Positions 8,782-17,516 are shown, counted from the first letter of the stretch. The stretch: DNA of 64,000 nucleotides from Streptomyces sp. CC0208 (GCF_003443735.1 NZ_CP031969.1:8246001-8310000), one strand, 5' to 3'. Made by a program: numbers and translations. The notes: generated from the sequence alone by a model not told the origin.

Positions 8782-10410
8782 TCAGCGGCTGGGCGAAACG
8801 TCGCGCAGGTGGCGCAGTCCGGAAGGCCAGATGCCCTGCTTGCCGGGGGAGAGAATGCCGTGTGGGTCGAGCGCGTCCTTGAGCCGCTCGTTGAAGCGGC
8901 GCAGCGCGTGATCGCCGAAGTCGAAGGTGTCGGCGACGGCGTCCATGAAGTCGACGTGCGTGCGGTAGACGCCGTAGCCGGCCCCGGCGAGGGCGCGGAC
9001 CAGTTCGGGGTAGAGCCGGTAGGCGTCGCCGGTCTGCTTCTCGTCGCAGGGGTTGAAGTAGAGCTGGGCGACGTTGGTGATGTGCCGCTGGCCCAGGATC
9101 ATGGCGGGGTCGTAGTCCAGCCCGCTGCCGCTCAGCTGGTCGTCCAGCAGGGCATGCACCCGTACGACGTCCTGCCCGCGCAGGGGTGAGACGGTGGAGA
9201 AGTCGAGATGGCCGCCTCCCTCGCCGCTGTACCAGGACAGTGCCCGCATCAGGTCCAGGCTGGGGATGCCCGCCTGGACCTGGGCGTTCTGATCGCGGGC
9301 GGTGTCGTGTACAGCGTGTCCGGCGAACTTCTCGCCGACGACGTGGACGCCGGGGATGACCGACAGTGCCTTCCTGATCCGGGCGAGGCGGGCGTCGACG
9401 ATGCCCTCGGTGCCGTACAGCGCGAAGCGCATGTTCCAGCGGCCGAGGCCCATTTGCCGGGCGAGCCGGAGAACCGCCTCCTCGGGTACGGGGCCGGGAC
9501 CGTCGTACACCTCGGCACGGGTGGGTGCGCCGTCCATGACGGAGGCGATGAAGAGCGGATGGCCGATGGCGGGGTGGTTCTGGAGGGTGCGGTCCAGCAG
9601 GAGGGGGCGAAGTGCGTCGATGAGGACGGGCAGGTCCTCCTTGCGGGGCACCTGGACGCCGCCGGAGAGATAGCACTCCGGCTCGGGCATCAACCACACT
9701 CCCGCCCGGGTGACGATGGAGAGTCCGGACTGCTTGAACAGACCGTCGGCCGTGGGACCGAAGCCACGAGGGTAGGCGTGCCAGGCACGGTTGCCGGACA
9801 TCGCGCCCATACCGGTGCGCAGCAGACTCCCGTCGGGCAGGACGACCTCCAGGCCGCACAGCCGGGCGGCGTGGTCGCCGTCGACGGTGTATCCGATCCC
9901 GTGGTCGAGGGCGTTGCCGATGACGCTGCCCCAGCCGAGGTCGGGGGCGGAGGACCAGACCTTGTGACCGCCGGCGCGCAGGTGGTCGTACAGGTCGAAG
10001 AAGCGCACACCGGGCTCGACGACCACATAGGCCAGTTCCTCGTTCACTTCGAGGACGCGGTTCATGCGGCGCAGGCTGACCTGCACCGATCCGGGGACGC
10101 GGGGGGCGGGTCCGCCGTAGGCGTTGTTGCGGCCCTGGGAGAAGGTCCACAGCGGGACGCGGTGCTCGCCGGCGATGCGGACGACCGCCTGGACCTCTTC
10201 GACGGTGGCCGGCATGACGACGGCGGCCGCGGTGTGGTCGCTCCAGCCCGGGTGGGAGAAGGGGTCCCGGAAGTCGTCGACGGTTCCGGGGGCGGTGAGG
10301 ACCGCGTCCGTGCCGAGCGCCTCGACAAAGGCCTCGGCGGCGGCGTCGGGGAGCGGGCGGACGGCGGTGTTGGAAGGTGGCTGGAAAGGCACGTCGGGCC
10401 TCCCGGACAT
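8782..10410 (-). CDS. VAO/PCMH-type FAD-linked oxidase (phenol oxidase), copy 2
   Basis: This 542-residue paralogue of the enzyme at 2328-3938 keeps the same landmarks: TFSQGRNNAYGGPAP near 89-103, VVEPGVRFFDLY near 130-141, DLGWGSVIGN near 157-166, and GGGHLDFS with H401 at the covalent-FAD position. The paralogues differ most in the central substrate-cap region (about residues 250-400), which suggests different phenolic substrates or successive steps. It is the first gene of the probable seven-gene operon running down to 2328. A MarR-type palindrome lies about 37 bases before its ATG. Confidence 0.88.
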   Translation of the reverse strand: MSGRPDVPFQPPSNTAVRPLPDAAAEAFVEALGTDAVLTAPGTVDDFRDPFSHPGWSDHTAAAVVMPATVEEVQAVVRIAGEHRVPLWTFSQGRNNAYGGPAPRVPGSVQVSLRRMNRVLEVNEELAYVVVEPGVRFFDLYDHLRAGGHKVWSSAPDLGWGSVIGNALDHGIGYTVDGDHAARLCGLEVVLPDGSLLRTGMGAMSGNRAWHAYPRGFGPTADGLFKQSGLSIVTRAGVWLMPEPECYLSGGVQVPRKEDLPVLIDALRPLLLDRTLQNHPAIGHPLFIASVMDGAPTRAEVYDGPGPVPEEAVLRLARQMGLGRWNMRFALYGTEGIVDARLARIRKALSVIPGVHVVGEKFAGHAVHDTARDQNAQVQAGIPSLDLMRALSWYSGEGGGHLDFSTVSPLRGQDVVRVHALLDDQLSGSGLDYDPAMILGQRHITNVAQLYFNPCDEKQTGDAYRLYPELVRALAGAGYGVYRTHVDFMDAVADTFDFGDHALRRFNERLKDALDPHGILSPGKQGIWPSGLRHLRDVSPSR

Positions 10411-10446
10411 GCGGGCCGGCTCGGACCCGCGAGGTGCAGAAAAATA

Positions 10447-10459
10447 CTGAGAGATCTAA
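10447..10459. promoter_or_regulatory. Putative MarR operator 1
   Basis: CTGAGA-GA-TCTAA lies just upstream of VAO copy 2. It shares the pattern NTNAGA-NN-TCTNAN with sites at 11146-11157 and 11994-12007, all at starts of transcription units of this cluster and near the marR-type gene. Confidence 0.5.
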
Positions 10460-10473
10460 CCGATTTCTGGAAG

Positions 10474-11097
10474 CTACGCCGGGGTCACACCCACGTCAAT
10501 AGGTGGGTCGAGCAACGGTGCCAGCAGGTCAGCGGCCTGCTGCGGCGTGACGACGTCCGCTGGATCCATGCGGTGGACCTCGCGTGAGGCGCGGTCGATG
10601 TAGACGTGTTCGCCGAGCAGCTTGACGGCCTCGTCATAGGGCCAGATGTTGGCCACTTTGTGGGTGACGAGGTAGTGGGCGTCGAGGTCGTCGACGTCCT
10701 CGCCCATCGCGGGCTTCATCAGCGCACCCGGGACGATCTGCCCCAGTAGCGACTCGATGGCCAGTCCCCAGTCCGCGACCGCGATGCGCTCGGTGAGCGG
10801 GACGAGCACGTTCAGTCCGGCGTCGGTCATCGTGCGGTAGAAGCCGGCGACGGCGTCATGGCCGTCGAAGACGGCGGTGTTGTCGCCTTCGACGATGCGG
10901 TAGACGGGGTGGGGCACGGTCAGATCCGGGTCGAGGATCTCCGGCCACCGGCCGGACACCTCCAGCATGGCGTGGCGGCGGAAGTTGGTCAGGATCGCCC
11001 GTTGACGGGGATCGGTCGCGAGGCCGAGCTGGCGCTCTGCCTCGCGCGGGACGTTCAGGACGTCCAGTCGCGGCACGACGGCCGGAATGAGGCGCAC
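10474..11097 (-). CDS. SnoaL/NTF2-like protein
   Basis: This 207-residue protein has the feel of the NTF2-like superfamily of small cone-shaped folds: HAMLEVSGRWPEILDPDLTVPHPVYRI, then DGHDAVAGFYRTMTDAGLNVLV. Such proteins act as hydratases, isomerases, decarboxylases or binding proteins, and often accompany aromatic or polyketide metabolism. No diagnostic catalytic residue can be assigned by eye. It is divergent from the SDR at 11218 across a 120-base spacer containing a putative MarR operator. Confidence 0.6.
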   Translation of the reverse strand: MRLIPAVVPRLDVLNVPREAERQLGLATDPRQRAILTNFRRHAMLEVSGRWPEILDPDLTVPHPVYRIVEGDNTAVFDGHDAVAGFYRTMTDAGLNVLVPLTERIAVADWGLAIESLLGQIVPGALMKPAMGEDVDDLDAHYLVTHKVANIWPYDEAVKLLGEHVYIDRASREVHRMDPADVVTPQQAADLLAPLLDPPIDVGVTPA

Positions 11098-11145
11098 GGT
11101 GCGCTCCTCTCACTCTGAAGCGGCCTCAACGTAGCAACCAATTAA

Positions 11146-11157
11146 TTAGAGGTCTAG
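11146..11157. promoter_or_regulatory. Putative MarR operator 2
   Basis: TTAGAGGTCTAG contains the perfect palindrome TAGA-GG-TCTA. It lies in the divergent promoter region between the NTF2-like and SDR genes, inside an AT-rich patch (AATTAATTAGAGG). It matches the site at 11994-12007 read in reverse. Confidence 0.5.
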
Positions 11158-11178
11158 GTACTGCGCGGGTGGGAATTA

Positions 11179-11199
11179 CTGAGACATCGAGCTAGTCTC
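11179..11199. promoter_or_regulatory. Second inverted repeat near SDR start
   Basis: GAGAC at 11181-11185 is mirrored by GTCTC at 11195-11199, extended by CTGAGA on the left. The arms resemble the MarR-type half-site CTGAGA, but the 9-base spacer is wider than in the other sites. It overlaps the expected -10/leader region of the SDR gene. Confidence 0.35.
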
Positions 11200-11217
11200 G
11201 GAGGTATGGAGATCACT

Positions 11218-11961
11218 ATGAAGGGCAAGGCCGGGCTGGTCACCGGCGCGGCAGGCGGCATCGGACGAGCCGCCGCCGTGGCCTTCGGGCGCGCCGGGGC
11301 AGCGGTCGTCGTCGCCGATCTGGGCAGCCGACGCGCCGCCGGACTGGAGACCGTGCGGCTGGTCGAGCAGGCCGGCGGGCGGGCACTGTTCGTCGCGTGC
11401 GACGTCACCCAGGCCGACGAGTGCACCGCACTCGCGGCGACCGTGGCAGAGACGTACGGGCGGCTGGACTTCGCGCACAACAACGCCGGTATCGCCGTGC
11501 AGGGCAGCGTCACCGACACCGACGAGGCGGCCTTCGACCGTTGCCTCGCCGTGAACCTGAAAGGGGTCTGGCACGGTCTGCGGGCGCAGATCCCTCTCAT
11601 GGCCGCGTCGGGTGGCGGTGCGATCGTCAACACCGCGTCGCTCGCCGGGCTCATCGGCCTTCCGCAGGGCGCCGCCTACTCCGCGAGCAAGCATGCCGTC
11701 ATCGGTCTGACAAAGACCGCCGCCATCGAGTGCGCGGACCGCAACATCCGGGTCAACGCGGTCTGCCCGGCGGCGGTCCGCACCGACATGACCGCCGCTC
11801 TGCCGCCCGAACTCCAGGCGCAGGCCGTAGCCCCCCAGGTGATCAAGCGGTTCGCCGAACCGGAGGAGATCGCCGATGCCGTGCTCTGGCTCTGCTCCGA
11901 CGCGTCCTCCTTCGTGACGGGGACCGCTCTGCCTGTGGACGCGGGGGCCACCGCGTCGTAA
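11218..11961 (+). CDS. Short-chain dehydrogenase/reductase (SDR)
   Basis: This is a classical SDR of 247 residues: TGAAGGIG near 9-16, NNAG near 88-91, catalytic S141 (NTASLAG), Y154 and K158 (YSASK). It ends in the common FVTGTALPVDAGA segment. The start is placed at 11218 because GGAG lies 6 bases before it; at the upstream ATG (11206) the GGAGGT would abut the codon. Its place beside the VAO genes suggests oxidation of an alcohol or reduction of a ketone in the same pathway. This is an inference. Confidence 0.9.
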   Translation: MKGKAGLVTGAAGGIGRAAAVAFGRAGAAVVVADLGSRRAAGLETVRLVEQAGGRALFVACDVTQADECTALAATVAETYGRLDFAHNNAGIAVQGSVTDTDEAAFDRCLAVNLKGVWHGLRAQIPLMAASGGGAIVNTASLAGLIGLPQGAAYSASKHAVIGLTKTAAIECADRNIRVNAVCPAAVRTDMTAALPPELQAQAVAPQVIKRFAEPEEIADAVLWLCSDASSFVTGTALPVDAGATAS

Positions 11962-11993
11962 TCGGGCAGGATGTGCGGCGAGCCGGCTATACG

Positions 11994-12007
11994 CTGAGAC
12001 CTCTCAG
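11994..12007. promoter_or_regulatory. Putative MarR operator 3 (autoregulatory)
   Basis: CTGAGA-CC-TCTCAG is a perfect 6-2-6 palindrome 34 bases before the marR-type ATG at 12042. It is the best-formed member of the three-site set and would fit autoregulation. Confidence 0.55.
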
Positions 12008-12041
12008 TAACTTCTCCTAATGGTGAGGACAGAGTCCCTTC

Positions 12042-12611
12042 ATGCAGCCGAGCCAGTCCCAGCTCCCGATCCCCGGCGATCCCGCCGAGGCCGACGCCCA
12101 GGCCGCCGAGGCCGCACGATCCTTCGCGCCGGACGCGGACATCGACGCCATGCTCATGATCTTCGGACTGGTAAGAGCGGCTGAACGACTCCAGCAGGAC
12201 TTCGAGGTCAGCGTCCAGCGCCCGGCCGGCCTCACCTGGGCGGGCTTTCGTGCCCTGTTCGCGGTCAAGACGGTCGGCGAACTGACCCCGCTGCAGCTCG
12301 CCCGGCTGACCAACGTCTCCCAGGCCAGCGTTTCGGCGGTGCTCAACACCCTGGAACGCAAGGGACTCATCCAGCGCAGCAGGTCGGACAAGGACGGCCG
12401 GTCCGTCACCATCCAGCTCACCGACTACGGACACGACGTGGTCGGTGAGCTCTTCGCACGCAACAACGCCCGCGAGGCCGAATGGGCCCGAGCCCTGACC
12501 GCCCGCGAGCGCAGCACTCTGATCCGGCTGCTGCGGAAGATCCGTCGGCATGAGGTCAGCACGATCACGGACGCCACCCGAGTGGTGAACGGTGACGTCA
12601 GCACGGCGTGA
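12042..12611 (+). CDS. MarR-family transcriptional regulator
   Basis: This is a 189-residue regulator. After a 40-residue N-terminal extension it shows the MarR winged helix: TPLQLARLTNVSQASVSAVL (recognition helix), then LERKGLIQRSRSDKDGRSV (wing), then a C-terminal dimerisation helix. MarR proteins of this size usually respond to phenolic or aromatic ligands, in keeping with the neighbouring phenol oxidases and importer. Three similar palindromes in the cluster are its likely operators. Confidence 0.9.
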   Translation: MQPSQSQLPIPGDPAEADAQAAEAARSFAPDADIDAMLMIFGLVRAAERLQQDFEVSVQRPAGLTWAGFRALFAVKTVGELTPLQLARLTNVSQASVSAVLNTLERKGLIQRSRSDKDGRSVTIQLTDYGHDVVGELFARNNAREAEWARALTARERSTLIRLLRKIRRHEVSTITDATRVVNGDVSTA

Positions 12612-12875
12612 GCCTTCGCAACGAACCGGTGGGTGAGGCGGCGGGCCGCGCGGTGTCGGCTGACGGCGTCGCCGGCGCCTCGGTCGGAGCGACCCCGGCA
12701 GCACGGACCGCCGGGTAGAGGCCGGCCGCGGCCCTCACAAGGGTCGAGGCGAGGCCGCCCGCGACCGCCCGGCCGGGGACGGTAGCCGGCCGACGACCGC
12801 CGCGGGGTCGAGTTCGGGACCCGGTGCGGACGGGGCGAGGATCCCGACGACCGTGCACCGGTCCCGGCCGGCACG
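12612..12875. other. Intergenic spacer, no gene seen
   Basis: This is a convergent spacer between the marR-type gene and the DUF2236 gene. It is very GC-rich with several short GGCCGGC-like repeats. I see no gene and no clear terminator hairpin. Confidence 0.4.
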
Positions 12876-13838
12876 TCAGGCGTCCGTACTCGTCGGCCCG
12901 TCCGGCACGGGCCGTTGTTCCCTCATGCCCGACAGCGCGGCCTTCAGCCGGCCGCCCATCGGGGTCTCCGGGCGGGGCTTGGCGAACGCGGCGCGGATCG
13001 GCGCCACCTCGACCGGGTCGGGCGCCCACCGGACCTGGACGGTGATGAGCGTGCGCAGTGTCCGCCGCAGGGTCCAGACCACGAGCGGTCGCGGGCCCTT
13101 GAGCCCGTGGACGGCGAGCAGGTCCGGGGTGGCAAGGGACAGCACGAGGGCACGACCGAGCCCGTGCAACGGGCGGGGGAACCAGCGGTCGCAGAACTGC
13201 TGCAGCATCGCCTCGGCGACGACGTTGCTCTCCGGAGCGGTCGAGTAGTCGTTGCGCTCGAAGTCGGCGAGGAAGGCGAGCATCCCGTCGAAGTCCGCCG
13301 GCAACGGGACGCCCTGGTCCGAACCGATACGGAACAGCCCGGCGATCTGCGACCAGTGCCGGTAGGCGGCCCGCTGCTCCTTGGCGCTGAAGCCGGGCAG
13401 ACCGAGCCGCTCCATCACCCGGTGCGGCTCGGCGGCGAGGATGCAGATCGTGTACGTGTACTGGCGTACGTCCAGGATCGCGTCGGGGTACTTCCCCGCC
13501 CAGGCGTCGTGCTGCCGGTTGACCCGTTCGACGGACTCACGCACGCTCGGGTCGTGCGCACCCTCGCCGAGGTACCAGGTCCACACCGCGTGCATGGTGC
13601 CCTCTATACGACGCTGCTGGTGCAGGACGACCTTGCCCTTGCCGCCGCGGACGAGTGTGCGTGCGCCGCTGCCCGGCCCGACGAGCCGCAGGAAGCCCTG
13701 ACACACCGCCATGTTGAGGATCATCGGGCTGGTCCGGTAGGCGTTGCCGAGTCGCCAGATCCGGGCATGGTCGACGTCCGGGTCGAGCGCCTCGATCTCG
13801 GCGTTGATCCACTTGCGCGGTTTTTCCCTGGTGGTCAC
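12876..13838 (-). CDS. DUF2236/MpaB-type oxygenase-like protein
   Basis: This 320-residue protein resembles the DUF2236 family, which includes MpaB and latex-clearing (rubber) oxygenases. Family-like segments are WRLGNAYRTSPMILNMAVCQGFLRL near the N-terminus, then QRRIEGTMHAVWTWYLGEG, then VNRQHDAWAGKYPDAILDVRQYTY. His residues that could bind haem are present in the central helices, but I cannot name the ligand. The start is GTG with GGAGG upstream. It probably forms a transcription unit with the aldehyde dehydrogenase 46 bases upstream. An oxidative role is likely; the substrate is unknown. Confidence 0.7.
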   Translation of the reverse strand: MTTREKPRKWINAEIEALDPDVDHARIWRLGNAYRTSPMILNMAVCQGFLRLVGPGSGARTLVRGGKGKVVLHQQRRIEGTMHAVWTWYLGEGAHDPSVRESVERVNRQHDAWAGKYPDAILDVRQYTYTICILAAEPHRVMERLGLPGFSAKEQRAAYRHWSQIAGLFRIGSDQGVPLPADFDGMLAFLADFERNDYSTAPESNVVAEAMLQQFCDRWFPRPLHGLGRALVLSLATPDLLAVHGLKGPRPLVVWTLRRTLRTLITVQVRWAPDPVEVAPIRAAFAKPRPETPMGGRLKAALSGMREQRPVPDGPTSTDA

Positions 13839-13884
13839 GTGTCCTCCTCGGGTTCCTGATCGGGTCTGGTGATTTCGTCGCGCA

Positions 13885-15315
13885 TCAGCGCTGGATCGCC
13901 TTGGTCTCGAGAAACTCCTCCAGTCCCTGGGCGCCGCCCTCGCGGCCGACGCCGGACTGCTTGTACCCGCCGAACGGTGCGCCGGGGTTGAACGCGCCTC
14001 CGTTCACCTCGATCTGACCGGCCCGCAGGCGTCGGGCCACCCGCAGCGCTCGTTCCGGATCGGCCGACCAGACCCCGCCGGCCAGGCCGTACTCGGTGTC
14101 GTTGGCGATCCGGACGGCGTCGTCCTCGTCCTGGTACGGCATGATCGACAGGACCGGGCCGAAGATCTCCTCGCGGGCGATCGTCATCTCCGGGGTGACG
14201 CCGGAGAACACGGTGGCCGGCACGTAGTACCCCCGGCCCAGGTCGGCAGGGTCGCGCCCGCTCTCCACCCCGCCGACGACCAGGGTTGCGCCCTCGTCAA
14301 TGCCCTTCTGGATGTACGACCGGACTCGCTCCAGCTGGGCCGAGCTGACCAGCGGCCCCAGCCGGGTCCCCGGGTCGGACGGATCGCCGTGCTGGTATTC
14401 GCCGGCCACCCGGACGGCGATCTGCTCCGCCTCGGCCAGCCGGTCGACCGGCACCAGCATCCGGGTCAGCGCCGAGCAGGTCTGACCGGAATTGACGTAA
14501 CACTTGGCCAGGCCGTCGGCTACCGCCCGCTCGAAGTCGGCATCGTCGAGCAGCACGTTGGCGGACTTCCCGCCGAGCTCCAGAGCGACCCGCTTGACCG
14601 TCTCGGCCGCCACCACCGCGACCCGCTTCCCGGCCCGGGTGGAGCCGGTGAACGACACCATGTCGACCCCGGGATGCGCCGCCAGCGTCTCGCCGACCAC
14701 CGGGCCGAACCCGCTGAGCAGGTTGAAAACCCCGGCCGGCAGGCCGACGTCGTCGAAGATCGAGGCCATCGCATGACCCGCGAGCGGAGCCACCTCGGTC
14801 GGCTTGACGACCACCGTGCAGCCGGCCGCGAGCGCAGCCGCCACCTTCAGCACGATCTGGTGCAGCGGGAAGTTCCAGGGGGTGATGCAGCCGACCACAC
14901 CGATCGGTTCCCGCACGATCAGGGAGTTGCCGACCTCGGGGCCGTCGAACGTGAAGCTCCGGGCCAGCCGGGCGAAGTTCGCCAGGTTGAAGGCAGGCAG
15001 ACCGACCTGTATGGACGCGGCGGCCTGCAGCGGCATCCCCATGTCCCGGGAGATCAGCGCCGCGATCTCGTCGGTCCGGGCCACCAGCGCCTCGTGGGCT
15101 TTCTCCAGGTAGTCCGCCCGCTCGCCCGGCGGCCGGGCCGACCAGGCCGGCAGCGCCCGGCGCGCAGCGGCCACCGCGCGATCCACGTCCGCCGGTGTCC
15201 CGGCCGCGACCTGGGCGATCACTTCCTCGGTGGCCGGGTTCAGCACCTCGATCCGGTCGGTCCCGGCCGAGGCCACCCACTCACCGTCGATGTACAGGGA
15301 CGTCCGGTCCAGCAC
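13885..15315 (-). CDS. NAD-dependent aldehyde dehydrogenase
   Basis: This is a 476-residue ALDH-superfamily enzyme. The features are complete: PWNFPLH near 146-152, KPTEVAPL, FTGSTRAGK near 222-230, E246 in ALELGGKS, and catalytic C280 in NSGQTC. The C-terminal PFGGYKQSG motif is also present. I take the GTG at 15315 (AGGCGG 4 bases upstream), so the protein begins VLDRTSLYIDGEW. A TTG at 15357 overlapping the stop of the upstream reading frame (TTGA) is a plausible alternative. It may oxidise the aldehyde made by the VAO enzymes (for example vanillin-like). The upstream partner, an alcohol dehydrogenase, survives only as a fragment. Confidence 0.93.
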   Translation of the reverse strand: MLDRTSLYIDGEWVASAGTDRIEVLNPATEEVIAQVAAGTPADVDRAVAAARRALPAWSARPPGERADYLEKAHEALVARTDEIAALISRDMGMPLQAAASIQVGLPAFNLANFARLARSFTFDGPEVGNSLIVREPIGVVGCITPWNFPLHQIVLKVAAALAAGCTVVVKPTEVAPLAGHAMASIFDDVGLPAGVFNLLSGFGPVVGETLAAHPGVDMVSFTGSTRAGKRVAVVAAETVKRVALELGGKSANVLLDDADFERAVADGLAKCYVNSGQTCSALTRMLVPVDRLAEAEQIAVRVAGEYQHGDPSDPGTRLGPLVSSAQLERVRSYIQKGIDEGATLVVGGVESGRDPADLGRGYYVPATVFSGVTPEMTIAREEIFGPVLSIMPYQDEDDAVRIANDTEYGLAGGVWSADPERALRVARRLRAGQIEVNGGAFNPGAPFGGYKQSGVGREGGAQGLEEFLETKAIQR

Positions 15316-15353
15316 CTGGCCGCCTGCGGGGGTGCCGGTGTAGGCCGGGGCGC

Positions 15354-15677
15354 TCAACGGTCGGCGTCCGTGTAGCTCACCATGCCGCGAATGTTCTTGG
15401 CTTCTTTCATGTCCTGGCACCTCTGATTGATGTCTTCGAACCGGTACTTGGTGGTGATCAGCTCGTCGAGGTTCAACCGGCCGGCCTGGTAGAGCGAGAG
15501 CAGCGCGGGGGTCTCGACTCGCGGGTGGCTCTTGACCCCGGAGATTCCGTGCGCGAGCACGATGATCGGTAGGGCCCCTCGATCGTCGGAAACGGCGGGA
15601 CGGAAGATCGTTGCTTCACGCTCGCCATCACCGGACCTGAATCGCGCTTCAGTCCGGGGCCCTGACACACGAGTCAC
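15354..15677 (-). pseudogene. Chimeric remnant: alpha/beta-hydrolase start fused to alcohol dehydrogenase end
   Basis: This is a 107-codon reading frame with GTG start and GGGAGA 5 bases upstream. The first ~47 residues look like the start of an alpha/beta hydrolase (SGDGEREATIFRP, then ALPIIVLAHGISGVK). From about SHPRVETPALLSLY onward the sequence is the C-terminal ~60 residues of an NDMA-type Zn alcohol dehydrogenase (AGRLNLDELITTKYRFEDIN, then KNIRGMVSY). The middle of both genes is gone, and the join is in frame near GVK. It is probably non-functional, but it still occupies the ADH place immediately before the aldehyde dehydrogenase. Confidence 0.65.
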
Positions 15678-15777
15678 CTGACTCTCCCATCGCCGTTCGC
15701 CTTTGTCCGATCGCGGGGTCGGCGAGTGCACCGACGCACTCATGGTCGACCTGTGACAGGCGCCACTCAATGTTGTG

Positions 15778-15815
15778 GTGCACAGCATTGACCGAGAGAA
15801 CAGTGCACAGTGCAC
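15778..15815. promoter_or_regulatory. GTGCAC repeat cluster upstream of pucR-type gene
   Basis: Three copies of the palindromic hexamer GTGCAC occur at 15778, 15803 and 15810, directly before the AAGGAGG ribosome site at 15831-15837. They may be an autoregulatory operator for the PucR-type regulator or the divergent promoter. Confidence 0.45.
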
Positions 15816-15843
15816 AGCACAAGGCACAGGAAGGAGGGGTAGT

Positions 15844-17073
15844 GTGAGCGCTATGCATGGCGCCGGTTTGCGGGGCGACTCCGAAAAGTTGCTACGCACC
15901 ATGTGCAAGGAATTCCTGGCCGATCCCTCCGTCTTGGGTCCGATCCAGGACGCACTTGTCAACGCAATCGATGCCCGCTTCGGATCGGACCCCTCCATTT
16001 CTGAGGCGATCGGTGAGGCGACCCGGGCCTACTCCCATCATTGGGCACGCTCGATGTACGAGGACCCGTGGCGGGACGTGGAGCCCCTCCTGACAAGCCA
16101 GATCGTCAACATCTCGCGCGACGGGTATCGCTGGGGTGAGGAGGACACCTTCCGCGCTTCCAACTACGCCGCTCAACAGGCGATGTGGTCCATCTTGATG
16201 CGGATCGCATTTTCACTGTGCGATGAAACCGCCGTCCTGCAGCCCGCTCTTGACCGGGCCTCGCGCTCACTGTCGCTCTGGGTCGACCGCACAGTCACTG
16301 CCGTGATCGACATTCTGGAGCAGGAGCGCGCAGCTCTGTCGGGCGACGAGCACGTAAGACGCCTCGAGCTGGTCAATCTCATCCTGGGTGGAACACCGGT
16401 TCCTGTGACCGGTGTTGATCAGAGTCTCGGATACCCGCTCTCAGCCAGACATCTGGGGGTAATCCTCTGGGCGCCACCACAGTTCGCCGATCGCGCGGCA
16501 CTCGTGCAGGTGGCGAGCGCGCTCAGCCGGATCGCGGAGTCCAGAAGCCGGCTGCTCGTTCATGCCAGCGCTTCGTCGCTGTGGCTGTGGCTGACGCCCG
16601 GAATCCCAGTTTCGGCCGAGGCACTCGAGACCGCTCTAGCCCCGCACCGCGACGTCAGGCTTGCGATCGGTTCATTGGACGAGGGAGTGGACGGGTTCCG
16701 ACGCACCCACGACCGCGCGGTGGAGACCCAACGGCTGGTGCAGAGCAACAACGCGCACCGGGTCGCCTTCTATGACGACGTCGCCGCCGTCATATTGCTG
16801 GCCCGAGATGAAGCCCGGCTACGCGAATTCATCTACGCGACTCTCGGCCCGTTGGCCACAGGCCCACAGGACCTACGTGACACGCTGCGAATGTTTATCC
16901 ACCAGCGGTACAACGCATCCCGGACAGCAGAGCTGTTGTTCACCCACCGAAACACCATCCTGCAACGCATTCGCCGCGCCGAAGAACGCCTGCCCGTCAC
17001 TCTGGACCGGCACGGCACCAATGTCGGCATCGCCCTGGACGCGATGCACTGGCTGAACCTCCAGGACGAGTAG
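15844..17073 (+). CDS. PucR-family transcriptional regulator
   Basis: This is a 409-residue regulator. The central region (about 190-310) corresponds to the GGDEF-like domain common in CdaR/PucR proteins. The C-terminal helix-turn-helix (HTH_30) reads LRMFIHQRYNASRTAELLFTHRNTILQRI. The GTG at 15844 is 6 bases after a perfect AAGGAGG and is preferred over the upstream ATG at 15775. It is divergent from the ALDH operon. PucR-type proteins often act as activators of nearby catabolic genes, and the old hydrolase/ADH/ALDH operon is the likely target. Confidence 0.88.
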   Translation: MSAMHGAGLRGDSEKLLRTMCKEFLADPSVLGPIQDALVNAIDARFGSDPSISEAIGEATRAYSHHWARSMYEDPWRDVEPLLTSQIVNISRDGYRWGEEDTFRASNYAAQQAMWSILMRIAFSLCDETAVLQPALDRASRSLSLWVDRTVTAVIDILEQERAALSGDEHVRRLELVNLILGGTPVPVTGVDQSLGYPLSARHLGVILWAPPQFADRAALVQVASALSRIAESRSRLLVHASASSLWLWLTPGIPVSAEALETALAPHRDVRLAIGSLDEGVDGFRRTHDRAVETQRLVQSNNAHRVAFYDDVAAVILLARDEARLREFIYATLGPLATGPQDLRDTLRMFIHQRYNASRTAELLFTHRNTILQRIRRAEERLPVTLDRHGTNVGIALDAMHWLNLQDE

Positions 17074-17516
17074 ATGCAGCCCATCATCCGGGCCGGGGAC
17101 GCCACACTCTCCAGCGGTCCGCCCGCGCCGCCCGCTGCAGGAGATGGTCAAAGGGCACAAGCGCCAACGCCCCAGCAGACCCCGGGCTTCGTCGACGCGG
17201 AAGCCGGCACGTTGGCCGACGACCTCGCCCGGCGTACCGAAGGGAATCCCGGGCGGAACGGCGCGCTCGTGCCGTTGGCCCGTCCATCCCTTCGCCGTCC
17301 GCTCGCAGTTCAGCGGGCCAGGCCAGAGGTGGGGCCTCGGCCTGGCCGCAAGTACTGCGCAGTGTCGGTCGCAAGACAGGGAGAGCGCCATCCGCGATGC
17401 TGGACATCGAGGAGCGGCTTTGCTTCATGCTCACGGCCTGCGGCGATCTCCCGATCGAGGCTCCCGTCGAGGCTCACAGCTCAAGATCACGCTGTGCGTT
17501 GGTCCTAGGTCTGGAG
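17074..17516. other. Gene-poor spacer
   Basis: This is about 440 bases between the pucR-type gene and the terminator-like palindrome. Open frames exist on both strands, but none shows a recognisable domain, a good ribosome site or a sensible start. I see nothing that can be supported. Confidence 0.35.

Noticed and set aside
17074..17516. A small gene in the spacer after pucR
   Set aside because: All frames give low-complexity Arg/Pro-rich or incoherent products without ribosome sites.
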